In this document: piece after piece, positions 33,193 to 41,191 of the stretch
How the letters are laid out: each line of letters begins with the position of its first letter
Position numbering within the stretch: position 1 is the first letter of the stretch
Source of the DNA: Paenibacillus_AP thailandensis
GTDB taxonomy: Bacteria; Bacillota; Bacilli; Paenibacillales; Paenibacillaceae
Direction of reading: 5' to 3'
Assembly (NCBI RefSeq): GCF_042685365.1
Contig: NZ_JBHUMY010000013.1
Location: 124,001 to 188,000, forward strand
DNA: 64,000 nt
Made by a program: the position numbers and the translations under genes
Notes under the pieces: generated by a model
Told to the model about the DNA's origin: nothing
What the model saw: the letters and a program-made list of their open reading frames with translations, nothing else
Database searches by the model: none

Positions 33193-34353
33193 ATGAATAA
33201 AGCAGTGAACATCGATGTAAGCCGTCTTTCCGGCGAAATGGCCTTTCTGCTGCTCCTGTTGCAAGACGCGGCTTCTTTAGACGAGGAAACGGCGCGGGGT
33301 TATGCCTCGGCCTTGGATTGGAACGCCTTTGTGGAGCTGGCGCTGCATCATCGCGTTTATCCGGCGGTGTATCTGAAACTGAATAGCCTCGCTTCGATTG
33401 TTCCTGCCGATACGATGGAGACGCTCCGCTATCATCATCATAGCAACACCTTCAAGATGCTGGAGCTGACGAAGGAGATGAGCCGCATCAGCGGAGCGCT
33501 TGCGGAGGACGGAATCCGGTCGATCCAGCTGAAGGGTCCTGTGCTGGCGATTCAGCTTTACGGCGATCTGTCGCTTCGGACTTCGAAGGATTTGGACATT
33601 CTGGTCGATCCGGACGATGTGGAGCTGGCGGAGGCGACGATGGCGAGGCTTGGTTATGAAGCCGCGGATAAGCACGATTCCGATCCGAACTGGAAGAGAA
33701 AGTACCATCATCTCAGCTTCTCGCACAAGGAACGCCGGGCCGAAGTCGAAATCCATTGGCGGCTTAATCCGAATCCGGTCGACAAGCATACGTTCCCGCA
33801 GCTGTGGGAGCGGCGGGAAACCGTTCCGGTGGCGGGACTGTCGTTCTATTCGCTCGGCAAAGAGGATCTTCTTTATTATTTGACCGATCACGGGGCCAGA
33901 CATGCGTGGTTCCGCCTTCGCTGGCTGGTCGACATCGCCCGTCTCGTTCCGCATATCCGTGCCGAGGAGACGGACCGGTATTTCAAGAAGCATGGCGGGA
34001 GAGTATTCGCCGGGCAAGCGTTTCTGCTCGCGTCCGCATTGCTGCGGGCGGATATTCCCGGCGCATTGCTTCAGATGACAACCGGCAGGAAGGCGGTGCG
34101 CCTCGCTCAAGACGCGATGTTTTTTATATCCAAAATCGTAAAGCTTAACCCGGTTCCCGAAAAAAGCGCGGTGTGGCCGTATTTGAAATATACGCTGTCG
34201 CTTATGAAGCCGAAACAGAAATGGTTGTACCTGCTCAAGCATTTGGAGCCGAATATCGAGGACCGGCAGCAGTTGCCGCTGTCCAAGCCGTTTCATTTTC
34301 TTTATTTTCCGCTTCGCCCGTTTTTATGGTTGTGGAGGCATATTATCAATTAG
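33193..34353 (+). CDS. Nucleotidyltransferase family protein (NTP_transf_5 type) of the lasso cluster
   Basis: A 386-residue protein with the polymerase-beta-like motif 'GDLSLRTSKDLDILVDPDD' at about 119-137, which carries the catalytic Asp residues, followed by EIHWRLNPNP. This family (PF14907 type) is a known accessory in Firmicute lasso-peptide clusters including the paeninodin type, where its role is not settled; transfer of a nucleotide to the peptide or a phosphate group is a guess. It starts 24 bp after ugd, so it may be read from the EPS transcript, and is followed by a 133-bp AT-rich gap before the kinase gene. Confidence 0.85.
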   Translation: MNKAVNIDVSRLSGEMAFLLLLLQDAASLDEETARGYASALDWNAFVELALHHRVYPAVYLKLNSLASIVPADTMETLRYHHHSNTFKMLELTKEMSRISGALAEDGIRSIQLKGPVLAIQLYGDLSLRTSKDLDILVDPDDVELAEATMARLGYEAADKHDSDPNWKRKYHHLSFSHKERRAEVEIHWRLNPNPVDKHTFPQLWERRETVPVAGLSFYSLGKEDLLYYLTDHGARHAWFRLRWLVDIARLVPHIRAEETDRYFKKHGGRVFAGQAFLLASALLRADIPGALLQMTTGRKAVRLAQDAMFFISKIVKLNPVPEKSAVWPYLKYTLSLMKPKQKWLYLLKHLEPNIEDRQQLPLSKPFHFLYFPLRPFLWLWRHIIN

Positions 34354-34486
34354 TTCGCGTTTAGAGAACAAATTTTGATTCTTTTAATTTATTATTCTCG
34401 TTTTGCGACCCAAAAGGAATACTGCTCCCGAATACTATAGGTAGTCGTAAAGAATACCATTTTTGAATAGAGCGGGGTGTATTTCC

Positions 34487-35392
34487 TTGTATTATTACCG
34501 ACTGTTCGGCCTGAACGTGAGGAGCGGGATCGCTCTCCCCGAAGGGTTCGAACTGCAAAATACGAATGCACCGATCGATGTCGACATCGAACTTAATCAT
34601 AGATCATGCGAATTCGAAGCGAGCGGCGAGCCGGCAGGATTTGAAGCTGCGGATGGAGAGATGCGGTTCCGGGTGCCGGAAACCGCCCTCTATCGGATTG
34701 CGGGCGGCAGCCGGGTCGAAGTAACGCCATGGCCCGGAGCGGAAGAAGCGAGGATCAGGCTGTATTTGCTCGGAAGCTGCATGGGGGCGCTTCTTATGCA
34801 GAGAGGAATCCTTCCTCTGCACGGCAGCGCAGTCGTTATCGAAGGCAAGGCTTACGCGATCGTCGGCCAATCCGGCGCGGGCAAATCGACGCTTGCCGCG
34901 GCGTTCGCGAGCGCGGGCTACCCGTTAGTGACGGACGATGTCATTGCGGTATCCGTCTCCCATGCGCAAGAGGCCTCGAAGGTTTATCCTTCCTACCCGC
35001 AGCAGAAGCTGTGGGAGGAAAGCATCGAACAGCTGGGGCTTGCTTCCGGCGAATATCTCAGCGTTTATCAACGGGTCAACAAGTATGCCGTTCCGGTCCG
35101 GTCCCGGTTTCATCTGGAGCCGCTGCCTCTAGCCGGCGTTATCGAGCTGTCGGAGTTTTCGGAGCCGGAGCCGGAGATCCGCTCCTGCACCGCTCTGGAA
35201 GCCCTTCATGTGCTGAACGTTCACACGTACCGAAATTCGCTTGTTCCCTTGCTCCAATTGAACGAGTGGCATTTTCAATCGATCGCCAGGCTTGCGTCCC
35301 AGCTCCCGGTATACCAGCTTCGCCGTCCGGCGAACGGCTTTACGGCCTTTAGCCTGGTGAACCAAATCGTCAGCTTATCATTAGGGAGGTAA
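34487..35392 (+). CDS. HPr-kinase-like lasso peptide kinase (PadeK type)
   Basis: A 301-residue HprK-family protein. LHGSAV at 111-116, Walker A GQSGAGKST at 127-135 and LVTDDV at 148-153 match the catalytic core of HPr kinase/phosphorylase. The N-terminal 100 residues differ from true HprK. In the paeninodin pathway such a kinase phosphorylates the C-terminal Ser of the precursor, and the precursor here also ends in Ser, so the same reaction is expected. TTG 34487 follows GGGGTG by eight bases; a TTG at 34463 extends the frame without a good site. It leads a closely packed series of genes. Confidence 0.88.
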   Translation: MYYYRLFGLNVRSGIALPEGFELQNTNAPIDVDIELNHRSCEFEASGEPAGFEAADGEMRFRVPETALYRIAGGSRVEVTPWPGAEEARIRLYLLGSCMGALLMQRGILPLHGSAVVIEGKAYAIVGQSGAGKSTLAAAFASAGYPLVTDDVIAVSVSHAQEASKVYPSYPQQKLWEESIEQLGLASGEYLSVYQRVNKYAVPVRSRFHLEPLPLAGVIELSEFSEPEPEIRSCTALEALHVLNVHTYRNSLVPLLQLNEWHFQSIARLASQLPVYQLRRPANGFTAFSLVNQIVSLSLGR

Positions 35393-35398
35393 AACGTT

Positions 35399-35692
35399 AT
35401 GAGCGTTAATGACAATGCCGTCACCGAACTTGTCGCGCAGTCGGAAGGCTTTCTGGTAAGCGATATGAACGGGGAAAAAGTGATGCTGAGCATCCAAAAC
35501 GGCAAGTACTACAATCTGGGCGCGATCGGGGGACGGATCTGGGAGCTGATGGAGCAGCCGGTTTCCGTGCCCGCCATCGTAAGCCGGCTCGTCTCCGAGT
35601 ACGATATCGAATCCGATGTATGCGAGCAGCAGGTTCGCCGGTTTCTCGGGCAGATGGAATCCGAAGGGCTCGTACAGGTGAAGAGGGTGTAG
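35399..35692 (+). CDS. PqqD-like leader-peptide binding protein (lasso B1)
   Basis: A 97-residue protein of the PqqD/RRE fold: 'VMLSIQNGKYYNLGAIGGRIWELMEQP' is the beta-hairpin and helix signature, and a winged helix follows (VSRLVSEYDIESDVCEQQVRRFLGQMESEGLVQ). In lasso systems B1 binds the leader of the precursor and delivers it to the B2 protease. The start follows GGGAGG, six bases after the kinase gene; the B2 gene begins three bases after its stop, so the pair is likely co-translated. Confidence 0.92.
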   Translation: MSVNDNAVTELVAQSEGFLVSDMNGEKVMLSIQNGKYYNLGAIGGRIWELMEQPVSVPAIVSRLVSEYDIESDVCEQQVRRFLGQMESEGLVQVKRV

Positions 35693-35695
35693 CCC

Positions 35696-36160
35696 GTGTA
35701 CCGGAAAGCGAGAAAGGCCGCAAGGAAAATCCGGCGGTTTATGTCCTATCCCGCGCAGCTGAAGCGTATGTATATCGAGGCTTATTTCTATTTGGCATGG
35801 GGGAGGCTGTTCAAGCTGCTTCCTTTCGCCAAAGTGTCGTCTTCGCTTGGCGAGCATATGCGGGAGACGACTTACGCGTGCACGCCGGAGCAGGAGCTGC
35901 TTCTGCGTCAGGTGTCGAAGGCCGTCCATGCGATGAGCCGCGTCACCTGGTGGGAAAGCCAATGCCTGGTCAAGGCGGTGGCTGCGATGAAGATGCTGGA
36001 GCGGCGAGGGATTGCGTCCACGCTTTACTTGGGCAGCGGCCGCGACGACACCGGCAAAATGATTGCGCACGCTTGGCTGCGGAGCGGCTCGTATTACGTG
36101 ACCGGGAACGAGCAGCTCGAGCGGTTCGCCGTCGTGGCGGTATTCGGCAAAAGCGCATAA
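35696..36160 (+). CDS. Lasso peptide leader protease, transglutaminase fold (B2)
   Basis: A 154-residue protein of the lasso B2 family. The catalytic Cys90 lies in WWESQCLVKAVAAMKML and the His125 in IAHAWLRSG; the third residue of the triad is not clear. It removes the leader before the core Ala so that the cyclase can act. The N-terminus is very basic. The GTG start overlaps the region just after the B1 stop, with AGAGGGTG before it. The 85 bp to the exporter gene contain a GC-rich hairpin. Confidence 0.9.
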   Translation: MYRKARKAARKIRRFMSYPAQLKRMYIEAYFYLAWGRLFKLLPFAKVSSSLGEHMRETTYACTPEQELLLRQVSKAVHAMSRVTWWESQCLVKAVAAMKMLERRGIASTLYLGSGRDDTGKMIAHAWLRSGSYYVTGNEQLERFAVVAVFGKSA

Positions 36161-36198
36161 GCCGCCCGCGCGGCGCGCGAGAAGCCTTGCACTTAACA

Positions 36199-36229
36199 GC
36201 GGACTCTGCCCGGGAGGCCGGAAGTCCGC
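36199..36229 (+). promoter_or_regulatory. Hairpin between lasso B2 and exporter genes
   Basis: GCGGACT (36199-36205) pairs with AGTCCGC (36223-36229); no T-run follows. It may stabilise or process the mRNA between the maturation genes and the exporter gene. Confidence 0.4.
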
Positions 36230-36245
36230 AGGCGGGAGTTAGCTT

Positions 36246-38069
36246 ATGAAGGATCTGTTCCATTACGTTCACAAATTGCGCAAAGCATCCGGCTGGCGCT
36301 TGTATATGAATATGGCGATGACGATCGCGATCAGCAGCTTGGACGGCATCGGCATTTATTTGATCGTTCCGCTGCTCGGCATTATCGGCGCGCTGCAGAT
36401 CGATACGGACGCGATATCGTTATTGTCCGGGCTGGAGACGTTCGCGGAAGGGCTGTCGATTGAGCTGAGCCTGCCGCTCGTGCTTGGCCTATACGTGCTG
36501 ATCGTAGGCGGGCAGGCGCTTCTGCAGCGGTTCCAGACGGTGCAAAACACCCGGATTTTGCAACGTTACGTGCGTACGCTCCGAATGGAGATGTACGGGG
36601 GGCTGCTGCGGGCCAAATGGGAGTTTTTTCTGCGCAAGCGGAAGTCCGATTTCCACCACGTGATGGTGAACGAGCTCGGACGGGTCAGCTACGGGACCTC
36701 CTTGCTGCTGCAAATGGCGACGGGTATTCTGTTCACCGTCATTCAGATCGGGCTCGCTTTCTTCCTGTCCCCGCTGCTGACGTTGGTCGTCATCGGGAGC
36801 GGCGCTTTGCTCGCCGTATTCTCCCGGAAGTTCGTCCGCAAGGCCGGACGCATCGGCGACAAGACGACGGAGCTGTCCCAAAGCTTCATGGCGGGGATCA
36901 GCGATCATTTTAACGGCATTAAAGACATTAAGAGCAACCGGCTGGAGAATTCGCATCTTTCCTGGTTCGACAACCTGAGCAGGGAGCTGGAGAGCAACGT
37001 CGTCGGCTTCATCAAGGTCAACTCGCTTTCCCAGTTCACGTACAAGGCCGCTTCGATCGTGCTGATCGCCGGCTTTGTCTACTTGGCTCTGGAAGTATTG
37101 CATACGCCGGCCGAGCAGCTCCTCCTGATCGTGCTGATTTTCTCGCGGTTGTGGCCGAGGTTTATCGGCATTCAGTCGAATATCGAGCAGCTGGCGTCCA
37201 GCTTGCCCGCTTTCAAGGCGATGCGCAAGCTGCAGGAGGAAGCGGACCGCGACCGGGAACTGGAAGGCTCCGGCTCGCCGGGCGAAGGAGAGCGCTGTCT
37301 CCCGGTGGACGGCATCGAATGCAGGCGTGTTTATTACCGGTACGATACAAGCGAGCCCGCTTATGCGCTGCGCGATATTAACGTGAAGATTCCGGCGAAC
37401 CGGATGACGGCGATCGTCGGCAAGTCGGGCGCAGGGAAAAGCACGCTGATCGATATGCTGATGGGGCTCATCAAGCCCGAGCGGGGCGAAGTGCTGCTGG
37501 ACGGGGCCGTCCTGAGCGAGGAGCGGCAGCTTCGGTCGCTCCGGAGCTCGATCGGCTATGTGGCGCAGGATCCGTTCCTGTTTAACGCCAGCCTCCGGGA
37601 CAACCTGAAGCTGGTGGCGCCGCAAGCCAAGGACGACGAGCTGTGGGAGGCGCTGAAGTTCTCGGCCTCCGAGAAGTTCGTGCGGAAGCTGCCGCAGGGG
37701 CTCGATACCGTGATCGGCGACCGGGGCATCCGGTTGTCGGGAGGCGAGCGGCAGCGGATCGTCCTCGCGAGAGCGATCTTGAAGCGCCCGTCGATACTGG
37801 TGCTGGACGAAGCGACAAGCGCGCTGGACAGCGAGAACGAACGGCTCATTCAGGAGGCGCTTGAGCGGCTGAAAGGCAAACTGACGATTATCGTCATCGC
37901 TCACCGCCTGTCGACGATCCGCCATGCGGATCAGGTAATCGTCATGGATCAGGGCGAGATTATTCAGCAGGGCGGCTACCAGCAGCTGTCGCAGGAGACG
38001 AAGGGCAAGTTCCGGCAGCTGTTGAACTATCAATCGGAGGCTGTGCCGGCGGGAGATGAGATGGCATGA
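36246..38069 (+). CDS. ABC exporter of the lasso peptide (D protein)
   Basis: A 607-residue half-transporter: six membrane segments in about residues 15-310, then an ABC domain with Walker A IVGKSGAGKSTL, signature LSGGERQRIVLARAI, Walker B ILVLDEATSALDSEN and the H-loop VIAHRLST. It dimerises and should export the mature peptide, giving self-protection as in other lasso systems. No N-terminal C39 peptidase is present, which fits cleavage by B2. Its stop overlaps the cyclase start by four bases. Confidence 0.9.
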   Translation: MKDLFHYVHKLRKASGWRLYMNMAMTIAISSLDGIGIYLIVPLLGIIGALQIDTDAISLLSGLETFAEGLSIELSLPLVLGLYVLIVGGQALLQRFQTVQNTRILQRYVRTLRMEMYGGLLRAKWEFFLRKRKSDFHHVMVNELGRVSYGTSLLLQMATGILFTVIQIGLAFFLSPLLTLVVIGSGALLAVFSRKFVRKAGRIGDKTTELSQSFMAGISDHFNGIKDIKSNRLENSHLSWFDNLSRELESNVVGFIKVNSLSQFTYKAASIVLIAGFVYLALEVLHTPAEQLLLIVLIFSRLWPRFIGIQSNIEQLASSLPAFKAMRKLQEEADRDRELEGSGSPGEGERCLPVDGIECRRVYYRYDTSEPAYALRDINVKIPANRMTAIVGKSGAGKSTLIDMLMGLIKPERGEVLLDGAVLSEERQLRSLRSSIGYVAQDPFLFNASLRDNLKLVAPQAKDDELWEALKFSASEKFVRKLPQGLDTVIGDRGIRLSGGERQRIVLARAILKRPSILVLDEATSALDSENERLIQEALERLKGKLTIIVIAHRLSTIRHADQVIVMDQGEIIQQGGYQQLSQETKGKFRQLLNYQSEAVPAGDEMA

Positions 38070-39988
38070 GCGTAATCGCTGGAATGGTGCAGACGGAGGG
38101 GCCGCTCCGTGCGGACGGCGGCCCGCGAGCGCTGCTGGAGGCGATTCGGGCTTATCCCGGCGACGGCTTCGATGCCTGGGACGACGAACGTGCCATGCTC
38201 GCCTGCCGGTTGCTGCGGATAACGCCGGAATCGGTGCGCGAGCGGCAGCCGTACCGCGACGGATCGTCAGGGATAACCATAGTGGCCGACGCGATTATCG
38301 ACAACCGCGTTCAGCTGTTCGACATGCTTCAGGTAGAACGGGAGCGGAGAAGCGGGATGACCGACAGCGAGCTGATCGTCCTGGCCTACCGGAAATGGGG
38401 GATGGAAGCGCCGCGTTACTTGATCGGAGACTTCGCCTTCGTCCTGTGGGATGCGGATAATCGGCAGCTGTTCGGGGCGAGAGACTTGCTCGGCAGCCGG
38501 ACGCTGTATTACCGCAGCGAGCCGGATCGCTTCACGTTCTGCAGCGTCATCGAGCCGCTGTTCTCCCTGCCGGGGATGCGGAAGAAGCTGTGCGAGGAGC
38601 GGTTCGCCGAATATTTGGCCATCCCGACGCTGCTGGATGCGGTCGATCCGCATACGACCTATTACGAGAGCATTCGGCAGCTGCCGCCGGGCCATGCTTT
38701 TCGCTGGTCGGACGGGAAGCTCGCCGTGCGGCGATACGGGAGCGTCGTGCCGGAGAACCGTATCGTTCTCGGCTCCGACGGCGAATACGTGGAGGCGTTC
38801 CGGGACATTTACCGGGAAGCGGTTAGAGCCAGGCTCCGGACCGTAAGACCGGTGGGGGTTACGCTCAGCGGAGGGCTCGATTCCGGCTCGGTATCCGCGT
38901 TGGCCGCCCGGCTGCTTGCGCAGGAGGGCAGAAGCCTGCAAGCTTACAGCTACGTGCCCGAGCCCGATTTCGTCGATTGGACGCCAAGAAGCGTGCAGGC
39001 GGACGAAAGTCCGGCGATTCGGACGGTCATCGACTATATCGGCAACATTCGGGGAAGCTTTCTCGATTTTGCGGGCAGAAGCTCTTATACCGAAATCGAC
39101 GAATGGATCGACCGGATCGAAGGGCCTTACAAAAACTTCGAAAACGCCTTTTGGATTAAAGGCATTCACGAGGAGGCGTCGCGCCAAGGGGTAGGCGTCC
39201 TGCTCACGGGAGCGAGAGGCAACTATTCCGTCTCCTGGGGCTCGACGGTCGCGTACTACGGCATGCTGCTGAAAAAGCTTCGATGGCTGCGGCTATACCG
39301 GGAAATGACGCTGTGCGGGAAGCAGCTTGGCACGAGCCGCAAACGGATTGCGCGCGCGGTCAAGCGGCAGGCGTTTCCGGACAAGGGCGGAGACTTCGCG
39401 CCGGACGTGCCGCCGATCATCGCGCCGTCGTTCGGCAGCCGCACGGGCGTGTTCGAGAAGCTCGCGGATTTCGATGTCGGCTTAAAGCCTGCGGAGTACG
39501 ACCTGATGAAGGACCGGGACAACTATTTCAATAATTTGTCCGTCCTCGGCATGCAGGGTACGATTGCGGCAAAGGCGTCGTACCGGCTGGGCATTTGGGA
39601 GCGGGACGCGACCAGCGATGCGCGCCTGATCCGATTCTGCCTGGCCATTCCGGTCGAGCAATACGTCAAGGACGGCTTCGGGCGGGCGCTGATCCGGAGA
39701 GCGACGGAAGGGCTGCTGCCGGACAGCGTTCGCTTGAACCAGCGGACCCGCGGCATTCAAGGGATGGACTGGGTGCACCGGATCAGGCCGCAATGGCCGG
39801 CTATTCGGGAGGAGCTGGATCGGCTCTGCCGGGACGAGCGGGCTGCCCGCTACTTGGACGTGGAGCAGGTGAAGCAATCGATGAGCCGTACCCGTTCCGG
39901 CGTCAAGCCGGAGCAGGCGGACGACCCGAACCTGAAAGTGCTGATGCGGGCGCTGATTGCCTATCGGTTTCTGCAAAGGCTGGAATGA
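38066..39988 (+). CDS. Lasso peptide macrolactam synthetase (asparagine synthetase-like, C protein)
   Basis: A 640-residue protein. Residues 1-200 resemble the glutaminase half of AsnB but begin MSVIAG, so the catalytic Cys2 of true glutaminases is missing, as expected of lasso cyclases. Residues from about 250 form the ATP-dependent synthetase half with PP-loop SGGLDS at 268-273. It activates the side-chain carboxylate of the ring residue (Asp9 here) as AMP ester and joins it to the new N-terminus. The ATG overlaps the exporter stop. The precursor gene starts 39 bp downstream. Confidence 0.92.
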   Translation: MSVIAGMVQTEGPLRADGGPRALLEAIRAYPGDGFDAWDDERAMLACRLLRITPESVRERQPYRDGSSGITIVADAIIDNRVQLFDMLQVERERRSGMTDSELIVLAYRKWGMEAPRYLIGDFAFVLWDADNRQLFGARDLLGSRTLYYRSEPDRFTFCSVIEPLFSLPGMRKKLCEERFAEYLAIPTLLDAVDPHTTYYESIRQLPPGHAFRWSDGKLAVRRYGSVVPENRIVLGSDGEYVEAFRDIYREAVRARLRTVRPVGVTLSGGLDSGSVSALAARLLAQEGRSLQAYSYVPEPDFVDWTPRSVQADESPAIRTVIDYIGNIRGSFLDFAGRSSYTEIDEWIDRIEGPYKNFENAFWIKGIHEEASRQGVGVLLTGARGNYSVSWGSTVAYYGMLLKKLRWLRLYREMTLCGKQLGTSRKRIARAVKRQAFPDKGGDFAPDVPPIIAPSFGSRTGVFEKLADFDVGLKPAEYDLMKDRDNYFNNLSVLGMQGTIAAKASYRLGIWERDATSDARLIRFCLAIPVEQYVKDGFGRALIRRATEGLLPDSVRLNQRTRGIQGMDWVHRIRPQWPAIREELDRLCRDERAARYLDVEQVKQSMSRTRSGVKPEQADDPNLKVLMRALIAYRFLQRLE

Positions 39989-39993
39989 AAAAA

Positions 39994-40010
39994 AAGCGCT
40001 TGAAGCGCTT
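39994..40010 (+). promoter_or_regulatory. Hairpin just before the precursor ribosome site
   Basis: AAGCGC (39994-39999) pairs with GCGCTT (40005-40010) around a TTGAA loop. The near-perfect ribosome site AAAGGAGGTGA begins two bases later. A 5' hairpin followed by a strong site fits mRNA processing or stabilisation that gives the precursor a higher output than the enzymes. Confidence 0.5.
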
Positions 40011-40027
40011 GAAAGGAGGTGAAAACC

Positions 40028-40165
40028 ATGGAGAAAAAACAATGGACTGCTCCGTCCGTAGAGGTGCTGCATATTTCCGAAACGATGGCGGGACAAGGCG
40101 TTACGAAAATGGACTTTACTTACGTTGACGGCAAGCTCGTAGACATCGATGTATACGACTCCTAG
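40028..40165 (+). CDS. Lasso peptide precursor, paeninodin-like (45 residues)
   Basis: A 45-codon gene with an ideal AAAGGAGGTGAAAACC site. The leader of 20 residues reads MEKKQWTAPSVEVLHISETM, with the aromatic-x2-Pro motif for B1 binding and the conserved Thr at -2. The predicted core of 25 residues starts AGQGVTKMD: Ala1 and Asp9 would close a nine-residue ring. The tail of 16 residues is acidic and ends DVYDS; paeninodin also ends YDS and is phosphorylated on that Ser. The core differs from paeninodin, so the product appears to be a new member of the family. It is the last gene of the cluster, after the cyclase gene. Confidence 0.9.
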   Translation: MEKKQWTAPSVEVLHISETMAGQGVTKMDFTYVDGKLVDIDVYDS

Positions 40166-40188
40166 TATTTATTCCATATGACACGCCT

Positions 40189-40225
40189 GCGGCGGAAACG
40201 CGAACGTCACTCGCGTTTCCGCCGC
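40189..40225. promoter_or_regulatory. Perfect GC-rich hairpin after the precursor gene
   Basis: GCGGCGGAAACGCGA pairs with TCGCGTTTCCGCCGC, 15 perfect pairs, no T-run. It may protect the 3' end of precursor mRNA ahead of the true terminator. Confidence 0.6.
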
Positions 40226-40229
40226 GGCG

Positions 40230-40297
40230 CTTTGCCGCCCGTGTCTGCCGTAAATGCTTGCCCAAGCATGCGGCGGACGCGGGCGGCAAAGTTTTTT
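40230..40297. terminator. Terminator shared by the lasso cluster and the convergent xre gene
   Basis: A long imperfect stem (CTTTGCCGCCC and TGCCG with CGGCGGA and GGGCGGCAAAG, plus inner ATGCTTG/AAGCAT) followed by TTTTTT at 40292-40297. The xre stop codon lies in the T-run, so it separates the two opposing units. Confidence 0.85.
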
Positions 40298-40706
40298 ATG
40301 CGTAATCGTTGTCCCGGACGGATGGACGCAATTCGATTGCATCCGGCTCGGACGGAATGCCGGATTCCTTCGACCGGTCGCGCAGGACGCGGTCGAGCAA
40401 GCTGCGGATCAATTCGATATCTTCTTTCTCCAGCGGGATGCCGTCCCAATGGAGCTGATCGTAATTGAGATATTCTTTCGCATTGTGGCTTGGCTCGGGA
40501 GGATCGGGCGATTCGGTCAAACCGAGCAAGTAATCGGCCGAAGTATGCAGTTTTTTCGAGATGATCTGGATCGATTCGATCGTAGGCTGCCTGTAGCCGG
40601 ATTCGTAGCCGGCATACGTGCTTTTGGCCACGCCGACGAAATCCGCCACTTCCTGCATCGTCAATTTCCGCTTTTTCCTCAGTTCTTTTAGCCGCTTCGC
40701 AAACAT
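40296..40706 (-). CDS. XRE-family transcriptional regulator
   Basis: A 136-residue protein. Residues 1-65 are a lambda-repressor-type helix-turn-helix (KRLKELRKKRKLTMQEVADF, VAKSTYAGYESGYRQPTIES, LHTSADYLLGL). The C-terminal 70 residues are acidic with no recognised domain. It is convergent with the lasso cluster, so control of that cluster is possible but unproven; the dyad TGTTACCGTTAACA upstream suggests self-regulation. The start follows GGGAGAGGTAAGAGC. Confidence 0.85.
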   Translation of the reverse strand: MFAKRLKELRKKRKLTMQEVADFVGVAKSTYAGYESGYRQPTIESIQIISKKLHTSADYLLGLTESPDPPEPSHNAKEYLNYDQLHWDGIPLEKEDIELIRSLLDRVLRDRSKESGIPSEPDAIELRPSVRDNDYA

Positions 40707-41191
40707 GCTCTTACCTCTCCCAAATCGTTTTCTACCGTTTGCACAGCGTGCAAGCATTAGAAATGAATACCTGTCCAAACACGGAAACAGCCGGTTTGAC
40801 AGCTTTCTTCTATTATATCGACAATTGTTACCGTTAACATAATACAAACGGTTCATTTGTGAATCGAATTTTCGCTTTGGCGCGGGCAAATATCCGCTTT
40901 ACCGCTGCAGCCTTGATACGAAGGCATCGGTAAAAATCATTATAGCATGATCGCATTCGCGTTGATATATCGCCCGGAACGATTTTTAGAAGTTCCTTCC
41001 TAATTATGACAATATAACAATAGGTTTTGTTTTTGCATGCCGGTTTATTTCCGGAGCGAACGGCCGGCCTTTCGCCGGGACGACGAAGCCGTTTCGCCAG
41101 GGACGCCTCCGTTCAACCGTTTTGCCCGTTTATCGAATGAATGCTACAATTACAATATAATTAATCGAATGCAAAGCGAGGGTATAACATC
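40707..41191. other. AT-rich intergenic region between xre and lactonase gene
   Basis: This 485-bp gap carries the promoter regions of the two divergent genes. Seen are a 14-bp perfect dyad (40826-40839), TTGACA at 40797 with no matching -10 at normal distance, and AT-rich stretches. No supported coding frame was found. Confidence 0.5.
40826..40839. promoter_or_regulatory. Dyad TGTTACCGTTAACA, possible XRE operator
   Basis: TGTTA and TAACA flank CCGT, 120 bp upstream of the xre start, with TATAAT on the minus strand close by. The position fits an operator for self-regulation. Confidence 0.4.

Noticed and set aside
30403..33264. 953-codon minus-strand open frame across manC and ugd
   Set aside because: Shadow of well-supported plus-strand enzymes; no known domain and no ribosome site.
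34354..34486. Possible SigH-type promoter or second precursor gene before the lasso kinase gene
   Set aside because: The AGGAATA and GAATA elements are too close together for SigH, and no open frame with a leader-like sequence exists in this gap.
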